Shown here in pieces: positions 1 to 14,505 of a stretch of 64,000 nt of DNA. Position 1 is the stretch's first letter. The number at the start of each line of letters is the position of its first letter. Origin of the DNA: Paralvinella palmiformis (taxonomy: Eukaryota > Annelida > Polychaeta > Terebellida > Alvinellidae); NCBI GenBank assembly GCA_025642065.1, contig JAODUP010000474.1, forward strand, positions 348,501 to 412,500, in the 5' to 3' direction. The notes below the pieces were generated by a model. That model searched no databases and was not told the DNA's origin. It saw nothing but the letters and a program-made list of their open reading frames with translations. The translations under genes were made by a program, and so were the position numbers.

Positions 1-6
1 ATTCAT

Positions 7-9
<3 letters not shown>

Positions 10-53
<44 letters not shown>
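10..53. repeat. (TA)n microsatellite
   Basis: Uninterrupted TA dinucleotide run of about 44 bases at the left edge of the window. Confidence 0.95.
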
Positions 54-57
<4 letters not shown>

Positions 58-227
58 ATCGTGATACATGTTTTAACAAGGAAACATACTATCACCCATC
101 CATCTGAATTATACCATAGTTAGTCTGATAGCATTCTGTATATAAAATTTCAAGAAAGTTATAACAAATAGTACTAGCATCCGAATGCACTTTATACATT
201 GTACTTCAGGATAGTCTCAAATTGATA

Positions 228-920
228 TGATACCTGTTGTGTTTGTTTGTTGGTATGATACCTGTTGTGTTTGTATGTTGTATGTTGATATAATACCCGT
301 TGTGTTTGTATTTTGTATATTGGCCTGATACCTGTTGTGTTTGTTTGTTATTTGTTGATATGATACCTGTTGTGTTTATATGTTGTATGTTGGTATGATA
401 CCTGTTGTGTTTGTATGTTGTATGTTGATATAATACCCGTTGTGTTTGTATGTTGTATGTTGATATGATACATGTTGTGTTTGTATGTTGTATGTTGATA
501 TGATATCTTTTGTGTTTGTATGTTGTGTGTTGGCCTGATACCTGTTGTGTTTGTATGTTGTATGTTGAAATGACACCCGTTTTGTTTATATGTTGTATGT
601 TCGTACTATACCCGTTGTGTTTGTATGTTGCATGTTGGTACGATACCCATTTTGTGCGTATGTTGTATGTTAATATGAAACCCGTTGTGTTTGTATGTCG
701 TATGTCGATATGTTTGTTACCTGTTGTGTTTGTATGTCGTATGTTGATATGATACATGTTGTGTTTGTATGTCGTATGTTGATATGTTACCTGTTGTGCT
801 TGTATGTTGTGTGTTGGCATGATACCTGTTGTGTTTGTATGTTGTATGTTGATACGATACCTCTTTTGTTTATATGTTGTATGTTAATACGAAACTCGTT
901 GTGTTTGTATGTCGCATTTG
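228..920. repeat. 35-bp minisatellite, about 20 copies
   Basis: Roughly 20 head-to-tail copies of a 35-base unit such as GATACCTGTTGTGTTTGTAT followed by GTTGTATGTTGATAT. The spacing is read directly, for example unit starts at 362 and 397. Copies differ by scattered substitutions and the array loses order toward 900. Because 35 is not a multiple of three, the reading frame rotates from copy to copy; this explains the long open frames rich in His, Thr, Asn, Tyr and Lys on the minus strand and in Cys, Val and Leu on the plus strand. I see no gene here. Confidence 0.9.
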
Positions 921-2123
921 TTAAATTCACACAAATGAATAGCGACCTAAGTCAGGCGAAACCTCTCCCGGGTAAAAGATTTGAGCGCCTAGATTTATCA
1001 TTCGACAATGTTATCACATATTGCCGTCTGTATACACTAAAAGATAGGCTGGCATTTACACATCCATTCCCGGCATCAAAATATAGAAACCAGAACAATT
1101 TAGCAGACACTGAGAAAGTTGTTATAGAATGTTATATAATAAATAATGGCTTTATTAAGCGAAGCGAAATGTGTTTTCCAACGCGCAAAGTAATTAATTA
1201 CGTCGATTATGGCTCATATCTTAGATGGTTCCACTAAACACAACCTACAATTATTAGAGCTAATAGTAAATTATTTAATATCATTTTTAATTAAATTATA
1301 AAAGGCACAAGAGGCTAATTTTATGGCTCCATAGCAGTGACTAGTATAACACATGCTTCTATCAGTCAGATTTGTAAATATTCGCAGTTTATCGTATAAA
1401 CCACGATTAGTGAGACATTACAGGCATCCGAGCATGGAAAGTCAGAGCTTAGAAATTAGTCTCCTGATGAATCATCCACAGTTTGAATTCAAGATTCGAC
1501 ATTCTCTATCCCAGTGCCTTATTTCTCACTGGAAACACTTCCACACACAAACACACAAACACACAGATCCACCACGCACGCACACACAGAGACACACGCG
1601 CGCACGCACGCGCGCCGTTTTAAACAATCACAAAACATTAAACTGCGATATAATTGTCGGGTTTTTTCTTCCATTTGTCAGATTTTTAAGTTGAATATTT
1701 TGGCGTCATTCAGTTAGAATGAAGATAACGATGATAAATGATGATAATGATGATAATGATACTTTATGAACTTCACTGTGGGGTGGGGGGGGCTGGAGTC
1801 AAGTCCCCAAAAGTAAAAAGGTGTACAAATGTGCGAGTGTTATGTCGTTGTTGTTCTTTGTTCTTGGTGTTATGGTTATTTGTCGATTCCATCCACAATG
1901 ATAACGATTGTTATTTCTAATTATTTCTGTGATAATAACTGATCCCTTCAATAAATATCATCTCATCTGGGAGGGGGGAGGGGCAATTTTCAGATTAATG
2001 ATGGAAGTGATGAAATTAAAAATTGAACATCAAATAATATGTTCCACCTAGCGTCATTTGGATGTCAATATTAAACATGTTTTATTATAATATCTATGGA
2101 CAGATTTTGTAGATGGAGATGAT

Positions 2124-2245
2124 GATGATGATGATTGGTGTTTTACGGCCACTTTTCTACACATGGTAGGCTAAATGGGGGACCTCCAAAGGTAATGAAG
2201 GGCAGTCAAAGATCAAACAACCTTCAGATATTTGTAGATAGAGAA
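2124..2245 (-). mobile_element. SINE copy, tail half (minus)
   Basis: Matches the dispersed SINE family described at 21205-21380, read in the reverse orientation. It keeps the blocks GTTTTACGGCCACTTTT, CATGGTAGGCTAAATGGG and CTCCAAAGGTAATGAAG in the family order, but the tRNA-like head is not recognisable. Confidence 0.7.
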
Positions 2246-3540
2246 TGAGAGTGAACAAAATGAGGATAAAAGTGACCGATCACATCCGAGAGCTGTCTGA
2301 GTTCAGATTATTTTATAAACAAATACATATGTCAACACGGAGGTCGAGATGAACGAACCTTTTATATTTTGCGGATAAATCGCTTCGTTACATTTATTTT
2401 AGTTACAGCAGCCGATGGGACTTTAATAGAAACCAAATCATTCTAATCGAATTATAAACGAATACAATCTTCGAAGATGATTGGTTTGTTTTTAAACTTC
2501 GGAAATCCTCGATCAATAGCTGAGTAAAGTGAGGAATTCCGGAAATGACGCTATCTTATGTAGAACTTAATATCAATAAATCATTATTATGGCATACTAC
2601 TTATTCATATTATAGTGTATAAACATGATATTTACTCCTCTCTGCTTGTGGTTCGACAGGTTCTAGGTTCATAGAATAAACCAGTAACGTTGCCGTTCAC
2701 TTCGTAAACGATAATAAATCTCTTGGACCATTCATTACATGAACATATTTGTAAGATTTAAATGTTTATATTTAATGGTCACTGGAACTAAATGAAACTA
2801 ATGAAACCTTGCTGGAGTATAGGGATTTTCGAGTTGTGGGGCAGAAGATATAACCTTCACTTCGAATTATACGGAGTATTCCGTAGATCTGCTTCATATA
2901 TTCATCTTTATACATTAACAGATAGACTAGCGCGTGACCATTTCACTCCTGGAATTTAATAGACATCTAAAGAAAATACTAATAAAGTAAATGCTAAAGC
3001 AATTATGTAAAAGCCACTGAAAATATAATTAGAAGTCACAGAAAACAAAAATATTGAAACAGAACTAATGCTTGGGACTCGAGACCCATTGAATTACATA
3101 AATTATACGGCTCGTTTCCATCATCGCCGGCTGGATGTGGCTATATACTTAATATGGCCCATCTATTGTATTAATTATTACTTCTCTCACTAAGTAATTA
3201 AAGTATAGATTAACAGAAGTCCGCATTATTTAATGATTATGTCATTATTTCTATTATAGCTCAACTTACACATGCTTAGATGACAAAACGGGTTTCTTGA
3301 TACGCATGCGCGCAAATTTCACGTACGTTTACACACGCATGCGTGTTTTATTATCATTATTATTATTATTATTGATAATGTTGATGTGGTAGTTGTTGTT
3401 GTTGTCGTTGCTTTTGTCACTTATAAGACATATTACTGACTTGATACAAGATAATTAATGATGTTTTAACGTTTCCCGTGATAATACCTAGCTGATCCCT
3501 TAATATATTTGGTGTGTAAATGTGCGCGATTTATGATCAG

Positions 3541-3576
<36 letters not shown>
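3541..3576. repeat. (TA)n microsatellite
   Basis: Pure TA dinucleotide run of about 36 bases. Confidence 0.95.
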
Positions 3577-3580
<4 letters not shown>

Positions 3581-4132
3581 GTATGTATGCATGTCAAGTG
3601 ATACATATTTTGATTAATATAAAGTAGAAACATCGAGTTTCCCATCAGCCCATCTATTTTGTTATTTTGTGGATACTTTAGTTTAGGTGTGATTTCTTAG
3701 CGTTTATATTTTTGTTGAACTAAATAGCTGTAATTTCTGTCTAAATAATTTGTGTCAGATCTAAAATTAATGGCTCTTCTCTGTAAACAAGACATGTTGT
3801 TAATAAGGATGTTCCAAGTGCCACTCGTCGGTGACCTGCCGTTTGACCAGTTTATAATACCAGCCCAGAGTTGTCTGCTATATAGATTTCTACCCATATC
3901 CGTAGTTCCTCTGGCTCTCGCCAGGTGACGAATGTGAAAGGTTTATAGAGTTTATTTCTACATTCGACTCCAATTACTCACGTCTTCAGAATTACTACAA
4001 AATATCCAAAACAGTAAGTGGAAACTATTTATAGAAGATATTGTTTTTAATCTATCGGGATCACGAGTTTTCCATATATATGAGGCTGGTTCAGAAACAA
4101 TAAACAAGTTTTCCAATTAATAAAATCTAAAT

Positions 4133-4138
4133 TTTATT
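4133..4138 (-). other. Candidate poly(A) signal for gene A
   Basis: TTTATT on the plus strand reads AATAAA on the minus strand, about 260 bases downstream of the gene A stop codon. The spacing is reasonable for a 3' UTR, but the motif is common in AT-rich DNA. Confidence 0.35.
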
Positions 4139-4400
4139 CTAAACGGTATCAATTCTTTTATCAATATCATGAATTGCCTAATTTGTGTCAATGCGTCATT
4201 AATCTGCTCAACTCATATATCCCTCAATCCACCCATACATACATCAACGCGTCAAATAATAGTGTCTAGTATGTTCACTGATTCACTCAATATCATCGTC
4301 TTCTTAACATTCGTTTGTAAACAGATTACTAAACTACCCAATGATCATATTGTACAGTCTGTGTTGCTAACCGGTGCATTTTGCTATGGCAAGCTCTCTT

Positions 4401-6568
<2,168 letters not shown>

Positions 6569-6675
6569 CTGTTTAAAATAAAACAAAACACCAATATCAT
6601 GTAATTTTGAGATAATAAATAATATTACTCGTACAAGAAAAGACATTCAAATATGAATCACCAAAACACAACAAA

Positions 6676-6677
<2 letters not shown>

Positions 6678-6720
<43 letters not shown>
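6678..6720. repeat. (GT)n microsatellite
   Basis: Pure GT dinucleotide run of about 43 bases. Confidence 0.95.
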
Positions 6721-6721
<1 letters not shown>

Positions 6722-7109
6722 AAGCAAGCGCGCCCGTGATGGAGAAGGAGAGAAAGTATTAATTAGTCATGTCCTCTGTTAGTCAATACGTATATTCAAT
6801 AAATAAAAAAGATATTTATTAACGACACAAACACATTATTGGATCATGGCCCTTACTAGAAAAATAATTCCTCAAACTACCATTCAGTTTGAACTAAATA
6901 TTTTTTCCTGGTTTGTTTAACGATTTCAACCAAAATTTACAAAGTAATTAAGCGAGGCTTATTCGGTTTACAATTTTTATGATGACTGGCATTCATTATT
7001 CTTTATTTATTGATTATAGGTTTAATCCATTTTAGACTAAATGGCGGAGGCGTTTTGCAAGATGTCCATTAACAGGAATGAAATATTGATCAAATTGATA
7101 CCTTCATAT

Positions 7110-7225
7110 TAAATATCACACACACACCCGCACATACACCCGCACATACACCCGCACACACACACACATACACATACACACACGCACGTACATACGCATA
7201 TACACACACACGGGCGCGCACACAC

Positions 7226-7276
<51 letters not shown>
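7110..7276. repeat. Compound CA / TA / GA microsatellite
   Basis: An irregular CA-rich array with CACCCGCACATA units passes into (TA)n at about 7229-7256 and then (GA)n to 7276. Confidence 0.9.
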
Positions 7277-8073
7277 GGATAAGACAGGAAGTTAAATAAA
7301 CGTAAATGTATGTATGATATGTGGGAGTGAATCAGATCTAACAGTGGGATGATCAATAAATGTTTCATTTCTGCCCAAGGTTAAAGTAGATGGGTTATAT
7401 ATTATGTCATAGAATCTGAAAGTGATTATCATAACTCTATTAATTGGAATATGAATGTATATACCAAGTGTAGCATGCTCGTGCAAATCTTCCCATTTGA
7501 ATGCATTAAAGATTAAATGAAATGCTGCACTTCCGTGCGAAGACAATAAAATGGTTATTGGATGCTTGCCTTCCGTGAAAAAAAATATTTGAACATTCGT
7601 GGTTATACTAATTTACATCAATAATAATAAAATGAAGAAAAAACCCAATATTTCTTCATTTCGGTTATTAAATTATACCAATCGTTTCTCTTCCTGAACT
7701 TCGAGGATCAGCAGCTGATGATTTGCGGACCGGCCCCCGGTCCATGGACCATCACTCGCAGCATGCTAGCCCATGGACTCTACGGCTTCGTAATTGGGCC
7801 ATAATAAACCAAGTTACGACAGCAGCTGTATCTAAGCGTATGCTGACTTTAGGCCATCAACCATCGTACTGTGTGATGGCATTAGTACTGATAGCCCAGA
7901 GATTAATACCCGATATGACGATAATGTCAAACGTAATATAATATAAGGTTTATCGGTTATTATTTTATTATGGATCACGATCAATCCGATTAATGTTCGC
8001 TGTTTGTTTACCATCTTGTGTGGCTTCGTACTGGCTATGGAAATCCAGCATTTTTCTAAATACAATTTTCTGC

Positions 8074-8193
<120 letters not shown>

Positions 8194-9540
8194 GAATAAT
8201 GGTATGGGATATATATGGTACTGGACCCTATACAGTGGTACGATACATAAAATAGTTTCAGTTTGCTGTAAATTACAAGGACACCGATGATGTTGAACTG
8301 GCCGCTGATTGAAGGACGCAGTGAACTCGACGTTGCCATTACACCATCATGGACAGTGAAGCCTAACATATTGATAAACCGTTCACCACGAGCACTAGAT
8401 CGGGGATGATGCTTGAATATTAAAGCGAACTGATCTAATCATGATAGATGTGATCGAGAACAATACTTTGTTTATATTAGCGACGTAAACAATCACGAAC
8501 GGAGCCTGGCGTAAGGCGGCTATGTTTCTGACGAGAACTGATACACTTTGTGTTCGTAGTCCGCATTTGTACGCGTTTATTCTATATTCTGGTGCCACAA
8601 TCTGTGGAGATCAATCGGATCGAACATGGGCCATTCGAAACCTCAACACGATAAAAGATGGAACATAGACAGCTGTTACAGTAAAGTGACAACCTCCCCC
8701 CCCCAACGGATTTATTTATTTATTTATAAGCTGATGTGCCAAAACGTTCCATTTAAAGTAATTTACATTGTGGCTAGGGTTAATGACATTATAAGACTGC
8801 ACCACCACCACCACCACCCCGTCCGTAATACGAACCTATACAATCAGACCCATATTCAGCTCCCTTTGGTTTCTGGCTGCCAGTTAGATACGTATAACTC
8901 GCAATAATTCATCAGCGTCCAGCCTGTGTTCGAACCGAGAAACTAACAGTTTCGAATTCAGCACTCAGTTAATGGTTGAGCTCTGTTACTCGTTTAGCAA
9001 GAAACTAGATTTCTGCGTTTTATTATTGAGTATGTTTAATGTCGTACAGTTACGTCATTTTATAAACTATTACAATATTGAAAAATAGAATATCAGCAAC
9101 AGAATGTTTATACTGAAGACAGATAAATAATTAATTAAACAGTAAATAATAAATATACAAACCACACACGCATAAACACCCACTTATGCGCCCAGCCACT
9201 CAAATCCCTACCCTCTCCTCCCCCGTTCCCTGCCAAACCACCCCCACGCATCAATATTAATATTCCACCAGCAAATAGAAAGATAAAAACCATAGAAATG
9301 CACTAAAATACAGATATACCTGCACCCAATATAAACAAAGACTATCATTGTTATGCAATATATTTCAAACAAAACCAGTTAATGGAACAATTTTTTCATC
9401 CTAACGGCCTAATAAAAGAAAATTAAAACAAATTGTTCAATCTTCGCTGCGAGCTAAAATTAGAGTTACGGTAACGTTGGGGTTTTTTTTTCGGTCAGGC
9501 AATATTAGCTTTCTTCCTAAATGTGTTCGTCGTCGTGTAC

Positions 9541-9655
9541 ATTTCTAAAGGGTGTTTCATATGTTTCACTTCGCCTCATCACTGTTGGGAGTCGCTCGGC
9601 TCATTTTTCCTACCTCGAGCACTAAAATGGCCATAAAACATCAAACGTCCAAACA
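9541..9655 (+). mobile_element. SINE copy, tail half (plus)
   Basis: Carries the family blocks GGGTGTTTCAT, CACTTCGCCTCATCACTG, TCGCTCGGCTCA and AAAATGGCCATAAAACATCA in order. The tRNA-like head is missing or unrecognisable. Confidence 0.65.
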
Positions 9656-10259
9656 TTCGCCCGCCATCTTGGATTATAATTTAATGTCTAAGACTGAGGA
9701 GTTAGACACGATCTGTTGTTAGCATAAAGTGACGTCAATTATCAATACGAGGCAGCGCTTAGTCTTTATTTGCGTATATGGACATTCTGCATAGCGAATG
9801 ATCTTGTCCTGGTTCTTGAAACGTACAACTCTAATTCACACAAACAAACATTGAATTTGTTGCTTCTCTCTTTTGTAAAGGTTTTGTTTTATCATCGCCA
9901 ACACGATAATAATAAATAACAAGGGATATTATTTTTAAACCACAAAATACTTCGCAAGTCCAAGTGTGTACTTTCAAAGCAGGTCCAAGCAGATTACTTG
10001 GATCCATCTCAGACTTGGATACGGTCCATTTCAATATTAGAAATTAATAGTAAGTTAAGTAGTCTGCAAATAGTCGCAGATTGTGTAAAGTACAAATTAT
10101 CGAAAACAGAGCTAAAGGTAAGCGAACATTGTGTTGATAACGACAGATTAGAAGTTTAATTAAAGTTTGCGAAATAATTTGAAATCAATTAATAAAGTTT
10201 TAACCCTAAACTATGATATAGGGAAGGAAAACAACTTTCAGCAAGATTAGCTTAATGCG

Positions 10260-10261
<2 letters not shown>

Positions 10262-10322
<61 letters not shown>

Positions 10323-10340
10323 TCTCTTGTGTGTGTGTAG
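10262..10340. repeat. (TC)n with short GT run
   Basis: Nearly pure TC from 10262, a few TCTA units, then GTGTGTGTGT. Confidence 0.95.
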
Positions 10341-10616
10341 GGGGGGGGTATCACCATTAATAGATCGCATTCTTTACGTTATTTATTTGAGCAAAGGATT
10401 AATCGATGTCTACACAATGCCATCATCTAAATTTGACATTGCTTATCGCGATGTATGTCTGAAATTCGCTTGATTCTTTCTAATCAACGTGTAAACAATA
10501 CTATTATTTTAAAGATCCTCTAAGAATAGAAGCAGAGTAGCCATCCTTCTGTCTTATTGATGTATCTTGATTACAGATCCAGAAACAAAACAATTCCAAT
10601 CGAAATCCTTGCCATA

Positions 10617-10745
10617 GAATGGTGATATGTTGCTGCTTACGGCCACTTTCGTGCACACGGTACTCTAATTGGACCGAACGAAACCAAAAGGATATCATAC
10701 GAAGGGAAAGATGAAATATCCTTCAGACGTGGCCAGACCTGGGTT
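10617..10745 (-). mobile_element. Degenerate SINE copy (minus)
   Basis: Reads TTACGGCCACTTTCGTGCAC, then ACGGTACTCTAATTGGACCG and GAAAGATGAAATATCCTTCAG. This is the tail-first order of the 21205-21380 SINE with many substitutions. Confidence 0.6.
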
Positions 10746-11252
10746 TAAATCGAGATGCCAGAGACGTTACCTAATGAAGTCATAGAGATGTGCATCAAAT
10801 TATTTAAAACGAGATCAAAACATCGTACGTACCTTGGTGCCCTTACCTTAACAAGTCTTTAACTTGGCACTCAGGTGACTTTATTCGTTGTCAGGTGACT
10901 TTTTATCGTGCGGCGATGAGTGGTTTGTCGGATACTAATATCACTAAATGGCTGGAGTTTGTAATATTTATGCAGATATAGGAACAAATCGATATGATAG
11001 GCACTAAGCTGTCACGAACTGGGGGATGAGGGGGGGTGGAGGAGGCTGGGAATGGTCTCCATAATCCCTGATAGTAGACTTCATGTTTGATCAAATAACT
11101 GCATGGCTATACTATACAATAATAAAGGTCGCTTGTATCGGTATAGAGACTGTAAATAAAGAGATTTCTGTCCAATAGAATATTATCCTGTGACCAGTAA
11201 CAGCTTCGTGATTTACGTAGTTCTGTTTTGTGGATGAGGGATCTGGTAACGC

Positions 11253-11273
11253 ACACACACACACACACACACA

Positions 11274-11310
<37 letters not shown>

Positions 11311-11380
11311 TAGATAGATAGATAGATAGATAGAGAGCGAGAGAGAGGGGGAGGGGGAAGGAGTTAGGTGGACAAACACA

Positions 11381-11422
<42 letters not shown>
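11253..11422. repeat. Compound CA / TA / GATA / GA microsatellite
   Basis: Successive runs of CA, TA, GATA, GA-rich, CA and GA again. Confidence 0.95.
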
Positions 11423-11999
11423 CGTAACGAAAATGGTCTCTACTCGTATCTTTATGAAGATCCCTAGTAGTTCATTAGCAGCAGAGCTTAGCAAACATTT
11501 GGATACGTCTGATGGATGACTAAATAGCAACATTTATATTTAGCAGCCATCTGATAGTTTATCGTTGACTACCAGTGTCTTGTAAACATGTCGAGTACAA
11601 CTGAATAAATAATTAAACCAGACAAATTACACATTATACACCTCGGCATGAAAAGCGCGTACTAACCTGATGAATCGTTCAGAGGTTGTATTCACGATAC
11701 GTGATTATCTTTGTCAGTGGCTTTCCGCACATTGCGAGAACACAAATTTCCCTGTGCCAGAGAATGAAGTAGGTGTTTCATAATTTCTTTTTAATTTTGA
11801 TGTGTCAGAATTCAATTTTGGTGGCGAGCGAAGTATGATGGTGGCTCTTGGCTAGTCAGTCATCAAAACGTTGATGTTTTCATGTTATTCTGTGTTAGAG
11901 TAATCAGTTTTCTGGTCATATCTCAGGATAATTTGGCTTGTTATTATAAAACTATTCTTTGAGGGTCGTGTATTTGATGTCCTTTTTGAGAGCGAGACT

Positions 12000-12125
12000 A
12001 TTTACCTATGGCTATGCTCATTCCGTGCGGGAGGTCGCAGGTTTGCGCCTCGGCCGTGGCACTATGGTGGGAGGAGTTTTTCATCCAGCCAGGCAACTGG
12101 CAAGGATTTCTCCACATGAACATGC
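12000..12125 (+). mobile_element. Possible tRNA-derived SINE head
   Basis: Contains TATGGCTATGCTC followed by a B-box-like GTCGCAGGTTTGCGCCTC and then GTTTTTCATCCAGCCAGGCA. This resembles a decayed SINE with a tRNA-like promoter. The tail seen in the main family is not clear, so this may be a different family. Confidence 0.4.
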
Positions 12126-12917
12126 CATCATATATTCTAAATTCTAAATTTATTTAGAATTAATCTCCGTGTGGAAGCTATTAATTACAGACCATATGCG
12201 TCTCCCTCATTATAGGTTGCCAGCCACGTTAAAAACTGCCATTTCGATCATTATTATTATTGTATCCTCTAAACGAATTTCGAGGGACGTCTGCGTGGAA
12301 TTGGCGCATTCGGTAGATGATACGACTCTTGCGAGATGGGCACAACTCTTAAAGTTTAGCCAAGCTCGACTCAATAATGATAATTCAATCTCGTATCTGG
12401 AGCAGTCGCACGGGATTAAACTCGGTTGGTTGGTATATGGCTGCTACGGATCACTTGCTGGATATGAGGAGCTTAGTCGAATTGTGGTCGTTCTGTCCTC
12501 CTGTAACAAACAATATCATCGAATGTTTGGTGAAAATAAGGCCACGGTATTTATTGGATTGTTGTGGTTATGAGATATTGGACCCTCCAGCAAATATTAT
12601 AACGTGTATTATACTGGATGTCGATAATTTATGTTTCTAGTTTCGGGCGATATGTACGAAAATTATCATAATCTACAACTGTATTATTGATGCCCTATTT
12701 ACGTCTTTGGAGGAGGTACGTCGTTAAAGTGCTTCCCTTGCTTAAAACATTATAACAATATTGACAACAATAATGAACAGTTAAGAAGTCATATTTGCCA
12801 GAAGGAGCAACTTAAATTTACCTTAAAGATGGCAGATCAAAAATCCAATTAGATAGACTGCACGATCATTATTATTTGTGAAAACAATCTAGATCAGGTG
12901 TTTTTAGAAGATATTTA
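12126..12917. other. Gene-free stretch
   Basis: AT-rich sequence. A plus-strand frame of about 130 codons is open at 12169-12573, but I see no splice context, homology or composition bias that would support coding. Confidence 0.5.
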
Positions 12918-13134
12918 AATGTCTCGACTGGACTGTGGCAATGCATCGTTATATGTCTGGTGACATGCACACGCAAATGGAATGTATAATCATTTTTTTA
13001 CCAACTACACTGGCTTCTTGTACGTTTCAGATCACTGTTCAAGATCCCGTTTCACATTTTCAAAGTACTGAGTGGAACACACAACTGTATCTATGCGATC
13101 TGCTCCAAAAGTATAATCCAATGAGACTTCTGTG
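12918..13134 (+). pseudogene. Decayed LINE ORF2 fragment (CR1/Rex-like, C-terminal part)
   Basis: Three short blocks match the region after the reverse transcriptase in CR1-type non-LTR elements: SRLDCGNASLY (the usual SRLDYCNALLYG motif) near 12921, LHWLLVRFRSLFKI near 13003, and TQLYLCDLLQKYNP near 13080. They lie in different frames, so the copy is frameshifted. It ends at the (GAGT)n tract. Subfamily placement is uncertain. Confidence 0.65.
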
Positions 13135-13153
13135 ATATGAATCCTGTTCACTT

Positions 13154-13514
13154 GAGTGAGTGAGTGAGTGAGTGAGTGAGTGAGTGAGTGAGTGAGTGAG
13201 TGAGTGAGTGAGTGAGTGAGTGAGTGAGTGAGTGAGTGAGTGAGTGAGTGGTGGTGAGTGAGTGAGTGGTGAGTGGTGGTGGTGGTGGTGAGTGGTGGTG
13301 GTGAGTGAGTGAGTGAGTGAGTGAGTGAGTGAGTGAGTGAGTGAGTGAGTGAGTGAGTGAGTGAGTGAGTGAGTGAGTGAGTGAGTGAGTGAGTGAGTGA
13401 GTGAGTGAGTGAGTGAGTGAGTGAGTGAGTGAGTGAGTGGTGAGTGAGTGAGTGAGTGAGTGAGTGAGTGAGTGAGTGAGTGAGTGAGTGAGTGAGTGAG
13501 TGAGTGAGTGAGTG
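13154..13514. repeat. (GAGT)n tract, about 360 bp
   Basis: Nearly pure GAGT tetranucleotides with a few GGT-rich interruptions near 13250-13302 and 13440. On the minus strand it reads as repeated Ser-Leu-Thr-His, which accounts for the long open frames there. Confidence 0.97.
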
Positions 13515-14079
13515 ACATTTAACAAGGAGATGATTTAGTTTTTCCTGGTTTTCGTAGTATCTTATAACATTCGTCAGGTCAATTTAGAACTCCAAACTCT
13601 GGCGCACTGTGTATGATCTGTGTACGTTGAGAACATGACAAGTATGGATATAACGTGCCCTTTGGTCAGCAAATACATCAAACAAGGTCTGATACATTGT
13701 GATACAAATCGGGACTCTTGCCAATATTTACAGCGGAGCCCTTTTGAAAATGCCAATAAATGGCACGCACATACAATTTAACCGATCTGTGGAGATTTAA
13801 ATGCAATGGCTCAATTCAGTGACCAGTCATGATGTTCCAACCATCATAACGTTGAGACGATTTAGAGAGACATAGCCAGTCGTCAGCTTCTTTTATTTCA
13901 AGCTATGGCAGGTGGTGGTAATATGGTGCAGAATTAAATCTAACGGAGAAGGTTGTCTCGAGACAACCTAAGTCAAAACTGTATAACTCCAATGTAGTAG
14001 GCTCGGTTTATGTAACCAGCTTAAAAGTATCACGATGACATAGAAACAACCTTCCCGAAAGTCCATGACGACATACGTA
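13515..14079. other. Gene-free stretch
   Basis: No exon seen. It contains a perfect 20-bp palindrome at 13950-13969. The right end may be the damaged upstream part of the LINE copy that follows. Confidence 0.5.
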
Positions 14080-14505
14080 CCTCTACTGATGCAAACAAAT
14101 AGACCATTCTTATCTTATTGAACTACTCAACTGCCTTCGATACAATCGGTTACGGCTTTTTCCTTCGAGAAAGACGTCTTGATATTTAGGATGCAGTACT
14201 TCGAGTTATGCATCAGTCAACATATCCAGATCGTATCGCAGATACTTTCTCAGAAGTGCGTCAACGGTATGGCCCAGGCCTGCTACTAACTATCTCCCGC
14301 TCAGAGACATAATATGCGAAGAGAAACATCTCTGGTTCGTTCCCCTGATGAGTCACGCAGATGTTGTATTTACATGTCATGCATAACTTCGTAACTATCG
14401 CTGAGGATGAGGTCTGAGTCAAGGATAATAATGCTGTACAGCGCCTCAGACAAGGGTTACCTGGTTCTGGCGCTATATAAACATGCATTATTAATAAATA
14501 AAGTG
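14080..14505 (+). pseudogene. Decayed LINE: reverse-transcriptase core plus 3' tail
   Basis: Near 14100-14150 the plus strand reads TILILLNYSTAFDTIGY, matching the reverse-transcriptase block LLDxSAAFDTIDH of CR1/Rex-type LINEs, including the catalytic aspartate of AFDT. In-frame stops lie on both sides. At 14400-14505 comes a typical 3' end, GGTCTGAGTCAAGGATAATA followed by TGGCGCTATATAAAC and an ATTATTAATAAATAAA tail. The piece is far too short for a whole element, so most of the body is deleted. The link between the two parts is inferred from their order and spacing. Confidence 0.6.

Larger units (their letters stand above)
921..4400. other. Intergenic region, no supported gene
   Basis: AT-rich sequence with no convincing exon. 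It holds CA-rich low complexity near 1545-1612, short GAT repeats near 1725-1760 and 2116-2135, a SINE copy at 2124-2245, an ATT run near 3350-3372 and a (TA)n run at 3541-3576. Open frames here are short, have no splice context and resemble no family I know. Confidence 0.6.

Noticed and set aside
206..1237. Open frames of 80-204 codons near the left edge
   Set aside because: They follow the 35-bp minisatellite, whose period rotates the frame; residue composition is that of the repeat.
13060..13525. Minus-strand frames of repeated Ser-Leu-Thr-His
   Set aside because: Translation of the GAGT microsatellite.
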